NCBI RefSeq assembly: GCF_022664395.1
Contig: NZ_JAKRET010000005.1
Coordinates: 1 to 64,000, forward strand
Length of the DNA stretch: 64,000 nt
Source of the DNA: Sphingomonas lacusdianchii
Lineage (GTDB): Bacteria > Pseudomonadota > Alphaproteobacteria > Sphingomonadales > Sphingomonadaceae
Reading direction: 5' to 3'
This document shows, in pieces, positions 17,813 through 26,893 of this stretch. A program made the translations under genes and the position numbers. Each line of letters opens with the position of its first letter. The stretch's first letter is position 1. The notes under the pieces were generated by a model. That model saw only the letters and a list, made by a program, of their open reading frames with translations, made no database searches and had not been told where the DNA came from.

Positions 17813-19443
17813 GGGCGTTGGCCGCTATCCTTGCCCTGTTGGCGAGCGCGCCGGCGGCTGCACAGGGCGCGCCGTTGGCGCTCGGCGTCGACGAACTGCT
17901 GCGCTGGACCCCGGACGGGTCGACCGCCGATCCGGGGCAGGTCGCGCGGGTGTCGCTCGCGCAGCGCTTTCGCGTGGCGCCGATCGGACGAAACCGGGCG
18001 ATCGATCCGCAGGTGCGGGTGCTGTATGCGCCCGACGGGATGAACGTGCTGGGCGGACAGCCGACGACTGGCGCGCGCTTCAACGGCTATACCTTCACCC
18101 ATTGGCCGCAGATCGACGTGTTCGCATGGTTCGCCGGCACCGCCGATCGCGGCATCAACCTGCCGGCGCGCGGCTGGGTGGAGGCGGCGCATCGCAACGG
18201 CGTACCGGTGATCGGTACGGTGTTTTTCGCACCGGACGCATGGGGCGGGTCGCCGAACACCGTCACGTCGTTCCTGCGCCGCGATGCGCGCGGCCATTTT
18301 CCGGCGGCGGCGCAACTCGTGCGGATTGCGCGCCATTACCGGTTCGACGGCTGGTTCGTGAATGCCGAAACGAGTGGCGCCGACGGGCAGGCGATGATCG
18401 ATTTCATGGCCGAATTGCGCGCGATCGCTCCGCCGATGATGACGATCCACTGGTACGACGCACTGCTGCCCGATGGCCGTGTCGTCTGGCAGAACGCGCT
18501 GACCCACGCCAATCTGCGGTTCCTGCAGAACGGCGGCCAGCGCACGGCGGACGCGATGTTCCTGAATTACGACTGGACGCGGCAGGGTCTGGTCGACAGC
18601 GCGACGCTCGCAGAACGGTCGGGGCGCAGCCGCTACGACCTGTTCATCGGTGCCGATCTATGGCCTGCGCGCAATGCCCAGCCGGCGTTCCGGAATACCG
18701 CATGGCTCGATGCGCTGCGCGAACGGCCGGGTGGACGGGCGCTCGGGTCGATCGCGCTGTTCGCGCCTCATTTCGGGTATAATTTCCCGGGGGACGCGCG
18801 CGCGCCGCGCTTCAGCAATTTCGATCACGACCCGCGCGACGTCGCGCGGTTCTATTATGCCGAACGGCGGCTGTTCGCCGGCGACACGCGCAACATGGCC
18901 GACCCGGCACGCACCGGCTGGCCGGGCGTATCGTCGCTGGCGCCGACCCATGGGATCGTACCGACCCTGCCGTTCACGACCAGCTTCAACACCGGCCATG
19001 GCCGTATCGACGCCCGCGATGGGAAGGTGGTCGGCGGAGCGTGGCATGACATGGCGCGGCAGGACGTATTGCCGACATGGCAGTTCGCGACGATCGGCAA
19101 GCGACCGGTGGTAACCGACTATGATTTCGATCGTCCCTTTGGTGGCGGATCGTCGCTGCGGATCGCCCCCGACGGATCGGGTAGCCGGACGTCGGTGCCG
19201 CTATATGCGTTGCGCCTGCCGCGAACGGTCAGGATTACCGCGGTTACCCGTGGTGGAACCGGCTACGCACTACGCGTGGGCAACCATATGCGCGCCTTGC
19301 CTGCGTCGAACGATTGGCAGGCAACAAGCTGGTGTGTTCGTGCGCCCGCTGCGGACGCGAGGGTATCGCTGAACATCGAACGCGCCGCGCAGCAGCCGAT
19401 CAACATCGGCCGAATTACTATCGAGGCGGGCTGCGGCGATTAG
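17809..19443 (+). CDS. GH85 endo-beta-N-acetylglucosaminidase
   Basis: 544 residues from ATG 17809 (ATGA overlap with the GH2 gene). Signal peptide MRALAAILALLASAPAAAQG, so exported. GH85 features: VDELLRWTPDG near the N-terminus, FTHWPQIDVFAWF, GVPVIGTVFFAPDAWGG, and the catalytic segment FDGWFVNAE with N185 (stabilises the oxazoline intermediate) and E187 (acid/base). The enzyme cuts between the two GlcNAc residues of the N-glycan chitobiose core, freeing whole glycans from protein. A jelly-roll-like C-terminal region follows (about 400-544). Last gene of the plus operon before the next operator. Confidence 0.9.
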   Translation: MRALAAILALLASAPAAAQGAPLALGVDELLRWTPDGSTADPGQVARVSLAQRFRVAPIGRNRAIDPQVRVLYAPDGMNVLGGQPTTGARFNGYTFTHWPQIDVFAWFAGTADRGINLPARGWVEAAHRNGVPVIGTVFFAPDAWGGSPNTVTSFLRRDARGHFPAAAQLVRIARHYRFDGWFVNAETSGADGQAMIDFMAELRAIAPPMMTIHWYDALLPDGRVVWQNALTHANLRFLQNGGQRTADAMFLNYDWTRQGLVDSATLAERSGRSRYDLFIGADLWPARNAQPAFRNTAWLDALRERPGGRALGSIALFAPHFGYNFPGDARAPRFSNFDHDPRDVARFYYAERRLFAGDTRNMADPARTGWPGVSSLAPTHGIVPTLPFTTSFNTGHGRIDARDGKVVGGAWHDMARQDVLPTWQFATIGKRPVVTDYDFDRPFGGGSSLRIAPDGSGSRTSVPLYALRLPRTVRITAVTRGGTGYALRVGNHMRALPASNDWQATSWCVRAPAADARVSLNIERAAQQPINIGRITIEAGCGD

Positions 19444-19451
19444 AAAGACGC

Positions 19452-19491
19452 TTGACACAATCATCAGACGCCATGCATGTAATCGATTACA
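19452..19491 (+). promoter_or_regulatory. Promoter region with third LacI operator before the TonB receptor
   Basis: TTGACA at 19452-19457 is a consensus -35 box. TGTAATCGATTACA at 19478-19491 is a perfect palindrome matching the two other operators except at the centre, and its TGTAAT half resembles a -10 box, though the 20-base spacing is long. The arrangement suggests repressor bound over the -10 region of the TonB-receptor/halogenase/GH125 unit. Confidence 0.7.
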
Positions 19492-19580
19492 TCATGCGGT
19501 GGCACGAATCGACGGAAGATCGATCGCGGCGGCGGCAACATGCGCGGCGCAGGGGTCGCACCATGCAAAGGGAGGGACGG

Positions 19581-22500
19581 ATGAAGGCGTTTTCATTTGG
19601 CGGAACCGGTCGTGCCCGGCTGATGGCCGGCGTCGCGGTCGCGGCAGTCGTCGGCTTTGCCGGCATCGCACAGGCGCAAACGACGACCGGCGCCAATCCG
19701 GTCGGCACCGATGCGCCCGTCACCATGGCGGAGGCGACGCAGGGTGAGGGCGACGGCGAAATCCTCGTCACGGGCTATCGTTCGTCGATCGACCGCAACC
19801 TGCGCGACAAGCGCAATTCGGCGGCAGTGGTCGAAGTCATCACCGCCGAAGACATCAGCAAATTCCCCGACCGCAACGTCGCTGACGCGCTGCAACGCGT
19901 GCCGGGCGTGGTCATCACCCGCGATGGCGGCGAAGGGCGCACCGTCAGTGTCCGCGGCCTGCAACCCGATCTGACCCTGACGTTGCTGAACGGCAACTAT
20001 ATCGCGACTTCGGAAACCAACAGCGAAGCGACCCGCTCGTTCAACTTCCTGCTGATGCCCTCCAACCTGTTGGGCAAGGCCGAACTGTTCAAATCGTCCG
20101 AAGCCCGTATCGACGAAGGCGGTATCGGCGGCACGGTGATCCTGCACACCCGCCGCCCGCTCGACCTGCCGGCTTGGTCCGGCTTCGTCACGGCGGAGGG
20201 CACCTATGCCGACACGACCGAGCGCGTCGACCCGCAGCTGTCGGGTCAGCTGTCGTGGAAGAACAGGGACGAGACGTTCGGCGTACTGGTCAGCGGTACT
20301 TGGCAGAAGCGCCAGACGCGCACGATGAGCGCCACGACCGAAGACTGGCTGTGGTACGACCAGAACGGCGCGCGCAGCGGCGTCGACGTCAACGGCAATC
20401 CCTTTTCGCCGGCACCCAGCGAATGGTGGGGGCAATCGGGCTTTAACGACCAGAATGGCCGGCTCTATTCGGGCTTCTTCATGCCGACCGCGGTCAATTT
20501 CGGCATCCGCGACGAAAATCGCGAGCGGCTGGGCATCCAGGCGACAGCGCAGTGGCGGCCGACCGACGGCCTGACGCTGACCGCCAATTATTTCCGGTTC
20601 AACCTGACCGGGGATTACGTCAACAATTCGCTGAAGGTGCCCGAGTGGAATATCGCCCGCTTCAACGGCGACGGCAACTGGGCGGGCGGTCGGTTGCTCG
20701 ACAAGCTGAACTTCGATCCCAGCGGCACGATCGTGACCGGCGCGCAGTTCAGCCTGCAACAGGGCAAGACCTATTATTGCAGCGAAGCGCAGGCCGCGGC
20801 CGGCGGGCAGCGCCCCGGCGGCTGGGGTCCCGACGACTGCACCGTCCCGACGCCGCAGCTGACCGGTGGCTATAGCCGCGAGGAAGCGCTGTCGCAGACC
20901 GCCGATTTCGAGGCTGAATATAAGAACGACAACTTCGTCGGCGTGGTGAAGCTCGGCCGCACCTGGTCGGAAGGCGGTCCTTCGATCAACTTCCGCATGT
21001 CGGCCAAGCCGCGCGTGGCGATCAACGGCCAGTATCAGCCGGGCAACCGCTTTACGTCGTGGGACCTGACTGGCACGCCGACGATGACCTTCTCGCCCGA
21101 TCTGCAGGACCGCATCCTCGGCGGCTTCTCCGAAATCGACGTCGGCTCGACCGATTCATCATGGATCAACACCCGTATCTCGCAATATTATGGTCAGGCG
21201 GACGGCACTTGGATGGTGTCGAACGGCGCGTTCGACACGTTGCAGTTCGGCGTGAAGTATCGCGACGGATCTGTGCATCGCAACACCGGCAACACCATCT
21301 GGAACTGTCCGGGGACGACCACCCGCTATCAGCAGTGCGACACGACGGCCAGCACCGCGCGGCCCGAATTCTTCCTGTCGGACCCGATCACCAACATCCC
21401 CGGTGGCTTCAGCGCCAATGTGTTCCCCGGCATCAACTTCACCAACTATCTCGGCTATCTCGACGATCGCTATGGTGGGTCGGTGCGGTTCGAGGAGCCG
21501 GACTTCATCTACAATGTCGGCGAGAAGATCTGGTCGGGCTATGTCCAGGCGAACTTCAAGACCGATCGCCTGCGCGGTAACTGGGGTGTGCGGGTTGTGC
21601 ATACCAAGCAGCGCGCGGAGTCGACCGACGCGGTCGAACGCTTCCTCGACTATTTCGCCGATGGTCCCGATGGCCGCCCGCTGGCCTGTACCCCGGGTGC
21701 TGCGAACCAGATTTGCGAAAGCGGGTTCGTGCGGGCCGAAGTGCGCGAGAAGACGTTCGAACTGAACACGCTGGACAAGACCTATACCGACGTCCTGCCC
21801 AGCCTGAACGTCGCCTATGACGTCACTTCCAACCTGGTGGCGCGCGGCGCGGTGGCAAAGGTGATTGCACGGCCGGCCTTCACCAACCTCGCCTTTCCCG
21901 GCGCGCTCAACTTCGTGTCGGAGGAATATAGCAGCGACCGCGTCGCAGGCGGCGGCACCAGCCAGCCGGGCTGGACCGGCAGCGGCAGCAACAAGGACCT
22001 CGAGGCGTTCCAGGCATGGCAGTACGACCTTGGCCTAGAATGGTATTATCACCGTGGATCGGTGATCGGCGTCGGCCTGTTCCGCAAGGACGTGAAGAAC
22101 TTCGTCGTCCCGGTGTCGCAGGATCAGGCGGTGACGATCGGTGGCGAGACGGTCAACGTCCGCAACTTCTCAACGCAGGCGAACGGGCAGAACGGCGTGT
22201 CGCAGGGCATTGAATTCTATGCGCAGCACACCTTCGACTTCGGCGTCGGTTATCAGGCCAATCTGACGTTCAACGACACCAACACCGCCGCCGTTGTGCT
22301 GGCCGGGCGCGAGATCGCGGAATCGCCGCTGGTCGGCAGCGCCGAGAACCAGGCGAACTTCACGCTGTTCTACGAGAATGACCGGTTCCTCGCCCGCGCC
22401 TCGTACAACCGACGTGGCGAGGTGGTGAACGGCACCCACAACCAGCTGACCATCTATACCGAGCCGTATGAGCAGGTGGACCTGAACGTCGCGTTCAACA

Positions 22501-22649
22501 TCACGCCGCAGCTGGTGCTGACGGCATCGGTGCTGAACCTGACCAAGTCCGAACTGCACCAGCATCTGGGCAACGATACGAAGGCCCGGTTCTGGACCAA
22601 CGGCTATTCGGGCCGGATTGCGTTTGCCGGCGCGACGTTCAAGTTCTGA
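19581..22649 (+). CDS. TonB-dependent outer-membrane receptor (Xanthomonas/Caulobacter type)
   Basis: 1022 residues from ATG 19581 with GGAGG 5 bases before it; the upstream open frame overlaps the operator and is not coding. Signal peptide ends near GIAQAQ. A TonB-box-like segment (EILVTGYRSSIDRNL) precedes the plug (VVEVITAEDISKFPDRNVADAL, RVPGVVITRDGGEGRTVSVRG), then a 22-strand barrel ending in aromatic GRIAFAGATFKF. Members of this subgroup import oligosaccharides in sphingomonads, Caulobacter and Xanthomonas. Here it should carry manno-oligosaccharides or N-glycans into the periplasm. Own operator at 19478. Confidence 0.93.
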   Translation: MKAFSFGGTGRARLMAGVAVAAVVGFAGIAQAQTTTGANPVGTDAPVTMAEATQGEGDGEILVTGYRSSIDRNLRDKRNSAAVVEVITAEDISKFPDRNVADALQRVPGVVITRDGGEGRTVSVRGLQPDLTLTLLNGNYIATSETNSEATRSFNFLLMPSNLLGKAELFKSSEARIDEGGIGGTVILHTRRPLDLPAWSGFVTAEGTYADTTERVDPQLSGQLSWKNRDETFGVLVSGTWQKRQTRTMSATTEDWLWYDQNGARSGVDVNGNPFSPAPSEWWGQSGFNDQNGRLYSGFFMPTAVNFGIRDENRERLGIQATAQWRPTDGLTLTANYFRFNLTGDYVNNSLKVPEWNIARFNGDGNWAGGRLLDKLNFDPSGTIVTGAQFSLQQGKTYYCSEAQAAAGGQRPGGWGPDDCTVPTPQLTGGYSREEALSQTADFEAEYKNDNFVGVVKLGRTWSEGGPSINFRMSAKPRVAINGQYQPGNRFTSWDLTGTPTMTFSPDLQDRILGGFSEIDVGSTDSSWINTRISQYYGQADGTWMVSNGAFDTLQFGVKYRDGSVHRNTGNTIWNCPGTTTRYQQCDTTASTARPEFFLSDPITNIPGGFSANVFPGINFTNYLGYLDDRYGGSVRFEEPDFIYNVGEKIWSGYVQANFKTDRLRGNWGVRVVHTKQRAESTDAVERFLDYFADGPDGRPLACTPGAANQICESGFVRAEVREKTFELNTLDKTYTDVLPSLNVAYDVTSNLVARGAVAKVIARPAFTNLAFPGALNFVSEEYSSDRVAGGGTSQPGWTGSGSNKDLEAFQAWQYDLGLEWYYHRGSVIGVGLFRKDVKNFVVPVSQDQAVTIGGETVNVRNFSTQANGQNGVSQGIEFYAQHTFDFGVGYQANLTFNDTNTAAVVLAGREIAESPLVGSAENQANFTLFYENDRFLARASYNRRGEVVNGTHNQLTIYTEPYEQVDLNVAFNITPQLVLTASVLNLTKSELHQHLGNDTKARFWTNGYSGRIAFAGATFKF

Positions 22650-22654
22650 ACGAA

Positions 22655-22685
22655 CGACCCCGTGCGTCGGTGGCGCGGGGGGTCG
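22655..22685 (+). terminator. Possible attenuating hairpin after the TonB receptor gene
   Basis: CGACCCC at 22655-22661 can pair with GGGGTCG at 22679-22685, with inner GTGC/GCGC pairing. No T-run follows, so it may trim or stabilise the receptor mRNA instead of fully terminating before the halogenase-like gene. Confidence 0.35.
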
Positions 22686-22749
22686 ATATCGCCGATAGGG
22701 GCGCGCAGGCGTCCAGTCGCACGGACGCGCGTGAACGGAGCCCAGCCGC

Positions 22750-24258
22750 ATGACCGACAACCGCATCCGCCAGATCGTCGTGCTGGGCGGCGGCAGCGCG
22801 GGATGGATGGCGGCAGCGGCGCTGGCTACCTATTTGGGGCGCGGCATATCGGTCCGGCTGGTCGAATCCGAGGAAGTCGGCATCGTCGGTGTCGGGGAAT
22901 CCAGCGTCCCCCATATGAAGACGTTCAACAGCGAAACGCTGGGCATTGACGAGCGCGACTTCGTCACCCGCACCAACAGCACGTTCAAACTCGGCATCCG
23001 CTTCACCGACTGGGGCCGGGTCGGTAACGATTATATCCACGGGTTCGGCACCATCGGCCGCGGTCTCGGCCCGTTGCCCTTTCACCAACTCTGGCTGAAA
23101 CGCTTCCTAGCCGGGCGGGCGGGGCCACTCGGCGATTATTCGTTGCAGACGGTCGCGGCACCTGCCGGGAAATTCCAGTGGAGTGGTCCCCCCGACACGC
23201 CGCTGGCCGACATCGCCTATGCCTATCACCTCGATGCCGTGCTCTATGCCCGGTTCCTGCGCGAACTGGCCGAGCGGCGCGGCGTCGAGCGGATCGAGGG
23301 CAAGGTCGTCCGTGTCGAACAGGATGGCGGCAGCGGCCATGTGCAGGCGATCGTGCTGGACGACGGCCAGCGGATCGACGGCGAATTCTTCATCGACTGT
23401 TCGGGGTTCCGCGGCGTGCTGATCGAACAGACGCTGAAGACCGGCTATCTCGACTGGCGGCACTGGTTGCCGTGCGACCGGGCGTTCGCGGTTCCTTCCG
23501 CATCGGTCGGGCCACCCACGCCCTATACCGAAGCGGCCGCGCGTCCGGCGGGGTGGCAATGGCGCATTCCGCTCCAGCACCGCGTCGGCAACGGCTATGT
23601 CTATTCCAGCGCCTATGAAAGCGATGAACAGGCGATCGCGACGCTGCTCGGCACGCTGCAGGGAAAGGCGCTCGACGTTCCGCGACAGCTGCGCTTCACG
23701 GCCGGCCGCCGGGCAAGAGCGTGGAACGGCAATGTCATCGCGCTGGGCCTTGCCGCCGGGTTCCTCGAACCGCTGGAGTCGACCGGCATCTATCTGGCGC
23801 AGGCCGGTATCCGCCGCCTGCTCGGCCTGTTTCCCGGCCGCGACATCGATCCGGCGCTGGCCGATCGGTTCAATCGCGAGACGGCGTTCGAATATGAACG
23901 CACCCGCGATTTCCTCGTCCTGCATTACAAGGCGACGACGCGCGACGACACGCCGTTCTGGCGCTATTGCCGGACGATGGACGTGCCCGATCCGCTGCGC
24001 GAGGCGATCGACCTGTTTCGTACCGATGGCCGCTATTTCCGCAACGGTGAGGATTTCTTCGCACTGCCCAGCTGGGTGCAGGTGATGATCGGGCAGGGCA
24101 TCGTTCCGGCCGACTATCACCCTATCGTCGATGCGATGCCCGAAGGGCATCTCGACCAGTATCTCGCGCGGGTCCGGGTCGACATCGCATCCGCCGTCGC
24201 CACGATGCCGCCCCACGACCAGTTCATCGACCATCATTGCAAGGCGTCGGTCGCGTGA
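22750..24258 (+). CDS. Flavin-dependent tryptophan-halogenase-like protein
   Basis: 502 residues from ATG 22750. FAD-binding GGGSAGWMAAAAL near residue 13; K80 in STFKLGIRF matches the Lys of PrnA/RebH-type halogenases that holds hypohalous acid; WQWRIPLQHR fits the WxWxIP motif; FLEPLESTGIYL contains the matching Glu. So the halogenase active site is intact in sequence. Such genes are common beside TonB receptors in sugar loci of sphingomonads, Caulobacter and Xanthomonas, where the substrate is unknown; tryptophan halogenation is not implied. Lies 100 bases after the receptor and 35 bases before GH125, so probably one transcription unit. Confidence 0.85.
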   Translation: MTDNRIRQIVVLGGGSAGWMAAAALATYLGRGISVRLVESEEVGIVGVGESSVPHMKTFNSETLGIDERDFVTRTNSTFKLGIRFTDWGRVGNDYIHGFGTIGRGLGPLPFHQLWLKRFLAGRAGPLGDYSLQTVAAPAGKFQWSGPPDTPLADIAYAYHLDAVLYARFLRELAERRGVERIEGKVVRVEQDGGSGHVQAIVLDDGQRIDGEFFIDCSGFRGVLIEQTLKTGYLDWRHWLPCDRAFAVPSASVGPPTPYTEAAARPAGWQWRIPLQHRVGNGYVYSSAYESDEQAIATLLGTLQGKALDVPRQLRFTAGRRARAWNGNVIALGLAAGFLEPLESTGIYLAQAGIRRLLGLFPGRDIDPALADRFNRETAFEYERTRDFLVLHYKATTRDDTPFWRYCRTMDVPDPLREAIDLFRTDGRYFRNGEDFFALPSWVQVMIGQGIVPADYHPIVDAMPEGHLDQYLARVRVDIASAVATMPPHDQFIDHHCKASVA

Positions 24259-24293
24259 CCTTCGCCCGAGATCATTACCGGAGACCGACCCCC

Positions 24294-25754
24294 ATGCTGA
24301 CCGACCGCCGCACGTTGATGACACAGGGCGCGCTGCTGGGGGCGGGGCTGGCGAGTGCGGGTGTCGCGCCGCTGGCGATGGCGCAGGGCAAGGCGTTTCC
24401 GAGCAAGCGCCCCGCCCCGGCCGACCGCCGCTTCGTCAGCAAGGCGGTCGAGCAGGAGATCGCCCGCGTCAGCCGGATGATCGCCGATCCCGAACTCGCC
24501 TGGCTGTTCACCAACGCCTATCCCAACACGCTCGACACCACGGTCAAGATGGGGATGGTCGACGGCAAGCCCGACAGCTTCGTCATCACCGGCGACATTC
24601 CCTGCCTGTGGTTGCGCGATTCGGCGGCGCAGGTGAAGTCCTACCTGCATCTCGCCCGTCAGGATGCGAAGCTGCGCGAGTTGTTCCGCGGCCTGATCGC
24701 CCGGCACGCGCGCTCGGTGCTGATCGATCCCTATGCCAACGCCTTCATGGAGGACCCGACCGCAAAGACGACGCTCGAATGGTCGCAGGTCGACGAGACC
24801 GAGATGAAGCCGGGCGTCGCCGAGCGGAAATGGGAGATCGATTCGCTATGCTATTCGATGCGGCTGAGCCATGGCTACTGGACCACCACGCGCGATCCCG
24901 CGCCGTTCGATGCCCAGTGGGCTGAAGCTATGCGCGCGATCGTCCGCACCTTCCGCGAACAGCAGCGCAAGGACGGCCCCGGACCCTACAAGTTCCAGCG
25001 CGCCAGCCGCCAGCCGACCGAGACGCTGCTCGCCGGCTATGGTGCGCCGACGCGCAAGAACGGCATGATCCATTCGGGCTTCCGCCCCTCAGACGACGCC
25101 TGCCAGTACCCGCTGTTCGTGCCGGCCAACATGTTCGCGGTGACGACGCTCCGCGAATTGGCGCAGGTCGCGAACGAGGCGCGCAAGGATGCGGCGCTGG
25201 CCAATGACGCGACCGCGCTAGCCAACGAGGTCGCCGCCGTCGTGGCGCAGCATGGTACGATGCGCCTGCCCGATGGCAGCGACGTCTGGGCCTATGAAGT
25301 CGACGGGTTCGGCAATGCGATCTTCATGGACGACGCGAACGTGCCGTCGCTCTCTAGCCTGGCCTGGCTAGGCTGCGTCGCCCCCAGCGACGCGCGGTGG
25401 CAACGGACGGCGAAGGCGGCGTGGAGTGAGGAGAACCCATGGTTCTTCAAGGGGCGCGCGGGCGAAGGGATTGGCGGCCCGCATCAGGGGGTGGACTATA
25501 TCTGGCCGATGTCGCTGATCGTGCGCGGCCTGACCGCCACCGACGACGCGACGATCCTGCAATGCCTCGCTACGCTGAAGCGCACCCATGCTGGCACGGG
25601 CTTCATGCACGAGGCGTTCGAAAAGGACGATCCGGCGAAGTTCACCCGCGACTGGTTCGCCTGGGCTAATGGCCTGTTCGGCGAGTTCATCTTGCATCTT
25701 GCTGCGACAAATCCGAAATTGCTGCAGGCGCCGATGGATCAACTCCGAGCATAG
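24294..25754 (+). CDS. GH125 exo-alpha-1,6-mannosidase
   Basis: 486 residues from ATG 24294 (GGAG 10 bases upstream). The N-terminus TDRRTLMTQGALLGAGLASAG looks like a Tat-type twin-arginine signal, cleaved after PLAMAQ. The body matches GH125 (formerly DUF1237): AYPNTLDTTVKM, FVITGDIPCLWLRDSAAQVKSY, WEIDSLCYSMRLSHGYW, HSGFRPSDDACQYPLFVPANM (catalytic Asp region), FMHEAFEKDDPAKFTRDWFAWANGLFGE (catalytic Glu region). GH125 enzymes are metal-independent inverting alpha-1,6-mannosidases; they would remove the alpha-1,6 arm that GH92 leaves. Last gene of the locus. Confidence 0.93.
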   Translation: MLTDRRTLMTQGALLGAGLASAGVAPLAMAQGKAFPSKRPAPADRRFVSKAVEQEIARVSRMIADPELAWLFTNAYPNTLDTTVKMGMVDGKPDSFVITGDIPCLWLRDSAAQVKSYLHLARQDAKLRELFRGLIARHARSVLIDPYANAFMEDPTAKTTLEWSQVDETEMKPGVAERKWEIDSLCYSMRLSHGYWTTTRDPAPFDAQWAEAMRAIVRTFREQQRKDGPGPYKFQRASRQPTETLLAGYGAPTRKNGMIHSGFRPSDDACQYPLFVPANMFAVTTLRELAQVANEARKDAALANDATALANEVAAVVAQHGTMRLPDGSDVWAYEVDGFGNAIFMDDANVPSLSSLAWLGCVAPSDARWQRTAKAAWSEENPWFFKGRAGEGIGGPHQGVDYIWPMSLIVRGLTATDDATILQCLATLKRTHAGTGFMHEAFEKDDPAKFTRDWFAWANGLFGEFILHLAATNPKLLQAPMDQLRA

Positions 25755-25759
25755 AAGCG

Positions 25760-26037
25760 GACCCAATTCCGGACCTGGTTATGTCTGTTTGTTTGAGTAA
25801 TTGCCGCATGATGCCATTAAGCGCTGCCGTGCAACCCTGCGCACGTCCGATGTCGTGATCGGTACCGGCAGAGTTCCAGAACATGTCGAGCGGCCACCGT
25901 TTGGGGCAATGGGCAATCAGGCACCGAAGTGCGAGGCGGACTTCGATAGTGTCGACCTTCGCCTTGCCCGATCGGGCGGCTGCCGCGCGCAGGATACGAA
26001 CCGACAGTTCGATGATGATCCGCTGGTTGCGCGACAT
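25760..26037 (-). pseudogene. Small hypothetical protein or fragment
   Basis: From ATG 26037 the minus frame reads MSRNQRIIIELSVRILRAAA, then KAKVDTIEVRLALRCLIAHCPKRWPLDMFWNSAG and GRAQGCTAALNGIMRQL. This stretch has protein-like composition and resembles small conserved proteins of sphingomonad mobile elements, but I cannot name a family. The frame continues into the end of the GH125 gene (to 25687), so the natural C-terminus is probably lost; the 3' limit given is approximate. Confidence 0.35.
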
Positions 26038-26128
26038 GGCCGGTCAATGAAAGTCGCGCGACTTGATCCGCACCACCTGCTCGGGGTCCATGCCGTTGGC
26101 ATGCGGCGGCCAATAGCTGTCGCGCGGA

Positions 26129-26302
26129 CCCGGCCGCCACCCAACGGTCTCTGCGCCAGACTTCAAGACCTTCGATGTGAAGCTGGACGAACTGCTGGAG
26201 GCCAAACGGGCTCTGGCGGGCGACATGCTGAACGGGACGGGCGAAATCGGAGCGCGCGAGTTCGATCTCGGAGAGTTGAGGCCAAACGGCAGCAAGTCGT
26301 AG
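26129..26302 (+). pseudogene. C-terminal remnant of an SNF2/DEAD-type helicase
   Basis: Plus frame ending at TAG 26300-26302 reads FKTFDVKLDELLEAKRAL, AGDMLNGTGEIGAREFDLGE. This resembles the C-terminal tail of SNF2-like helicases (TFD-LxELLxRKRxLxxDML). Nothing upstream in frame is helicase-like, so the gene is deleted apart from its last 50 codons. Confidence 0.45.
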
Positions 26303-26893
26303 TTTGGTCGAAACCGGTCTGTCCGCCTCAGACTAAGCACCCATGGTAATCAGTCATTCGTTGGCGCGTTGGGCGCCGACAGCTTCCGACCAAACTTTCC
26401 CGTTGGCGTTCACTCCAGCGAACGTCTGGTCCCGACAGTAACTGCCGTTCGCCCCGATCAAGGCCAGTGATCGGAACATGCCGAAAGGTTGATCGTCTGC
26501 GCTGCCTTCAGATCTCCGGCAGCGAACCGGCACGTCGGAACTCTGGGTTATAGCGGAATGGCTGCTTATGGGCGGCGCCTGACGGTAAACGGCCGTTTGT
26601 TCAGGGGCTAGTGGTCCGAGGCTACGGTAAATGTCCACACAAGCTGGCGGGGGTTGCGCCGCGAGCGCCAAACCAAAGAGCGGCGCGAGCGATGTGGATC
26701 TTGCATCGACCCCGCGGACGGCCCGTCACATCCCTACATCTTCCCTAGCGCAGCCTTGCGCTTCGCCGTTGTGGGCCATACCATCTGACACTTGTCGCGC
26801 CGTCGGCACGACTCGTGTGCGTACCGGGGCGGACGGACGTTCGGAGCGCTGCTACCCCATCCATCTCTGAAGCCTTCGGGAGGGAGTACGCGC

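Larger units (their letters stand above)
25755..26893. other. Scar region with gene remnants between glycan locus and protease cassette
   Basis: 1.1 kb without an intact gene. It holds a minus-strand small protein and another C-terminal fragment (26044-26140, reading GMDPEQVVRIKSRDFH), and a plus-strand helicase tail (26129-26302). From 26303 to 26893 I see only degenerate repeat-like sequence. The mix of truncated pieces from unrelated genes suggests successive insertions and deletions. Confidence 0.55.

Noticed and set aside
22750..24258. Natural-product biosynthesis cluster based on the halogenase
   Set aside because: No NRPS, PKS or other tailoring genes nearby; neighbours and operator place it in the glycan locus.
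26354..26671. 105-codon minus frame in the scar region
   Set aside because: Lies in degenerate repeat-like DNA with no start signal or recognisable domain.
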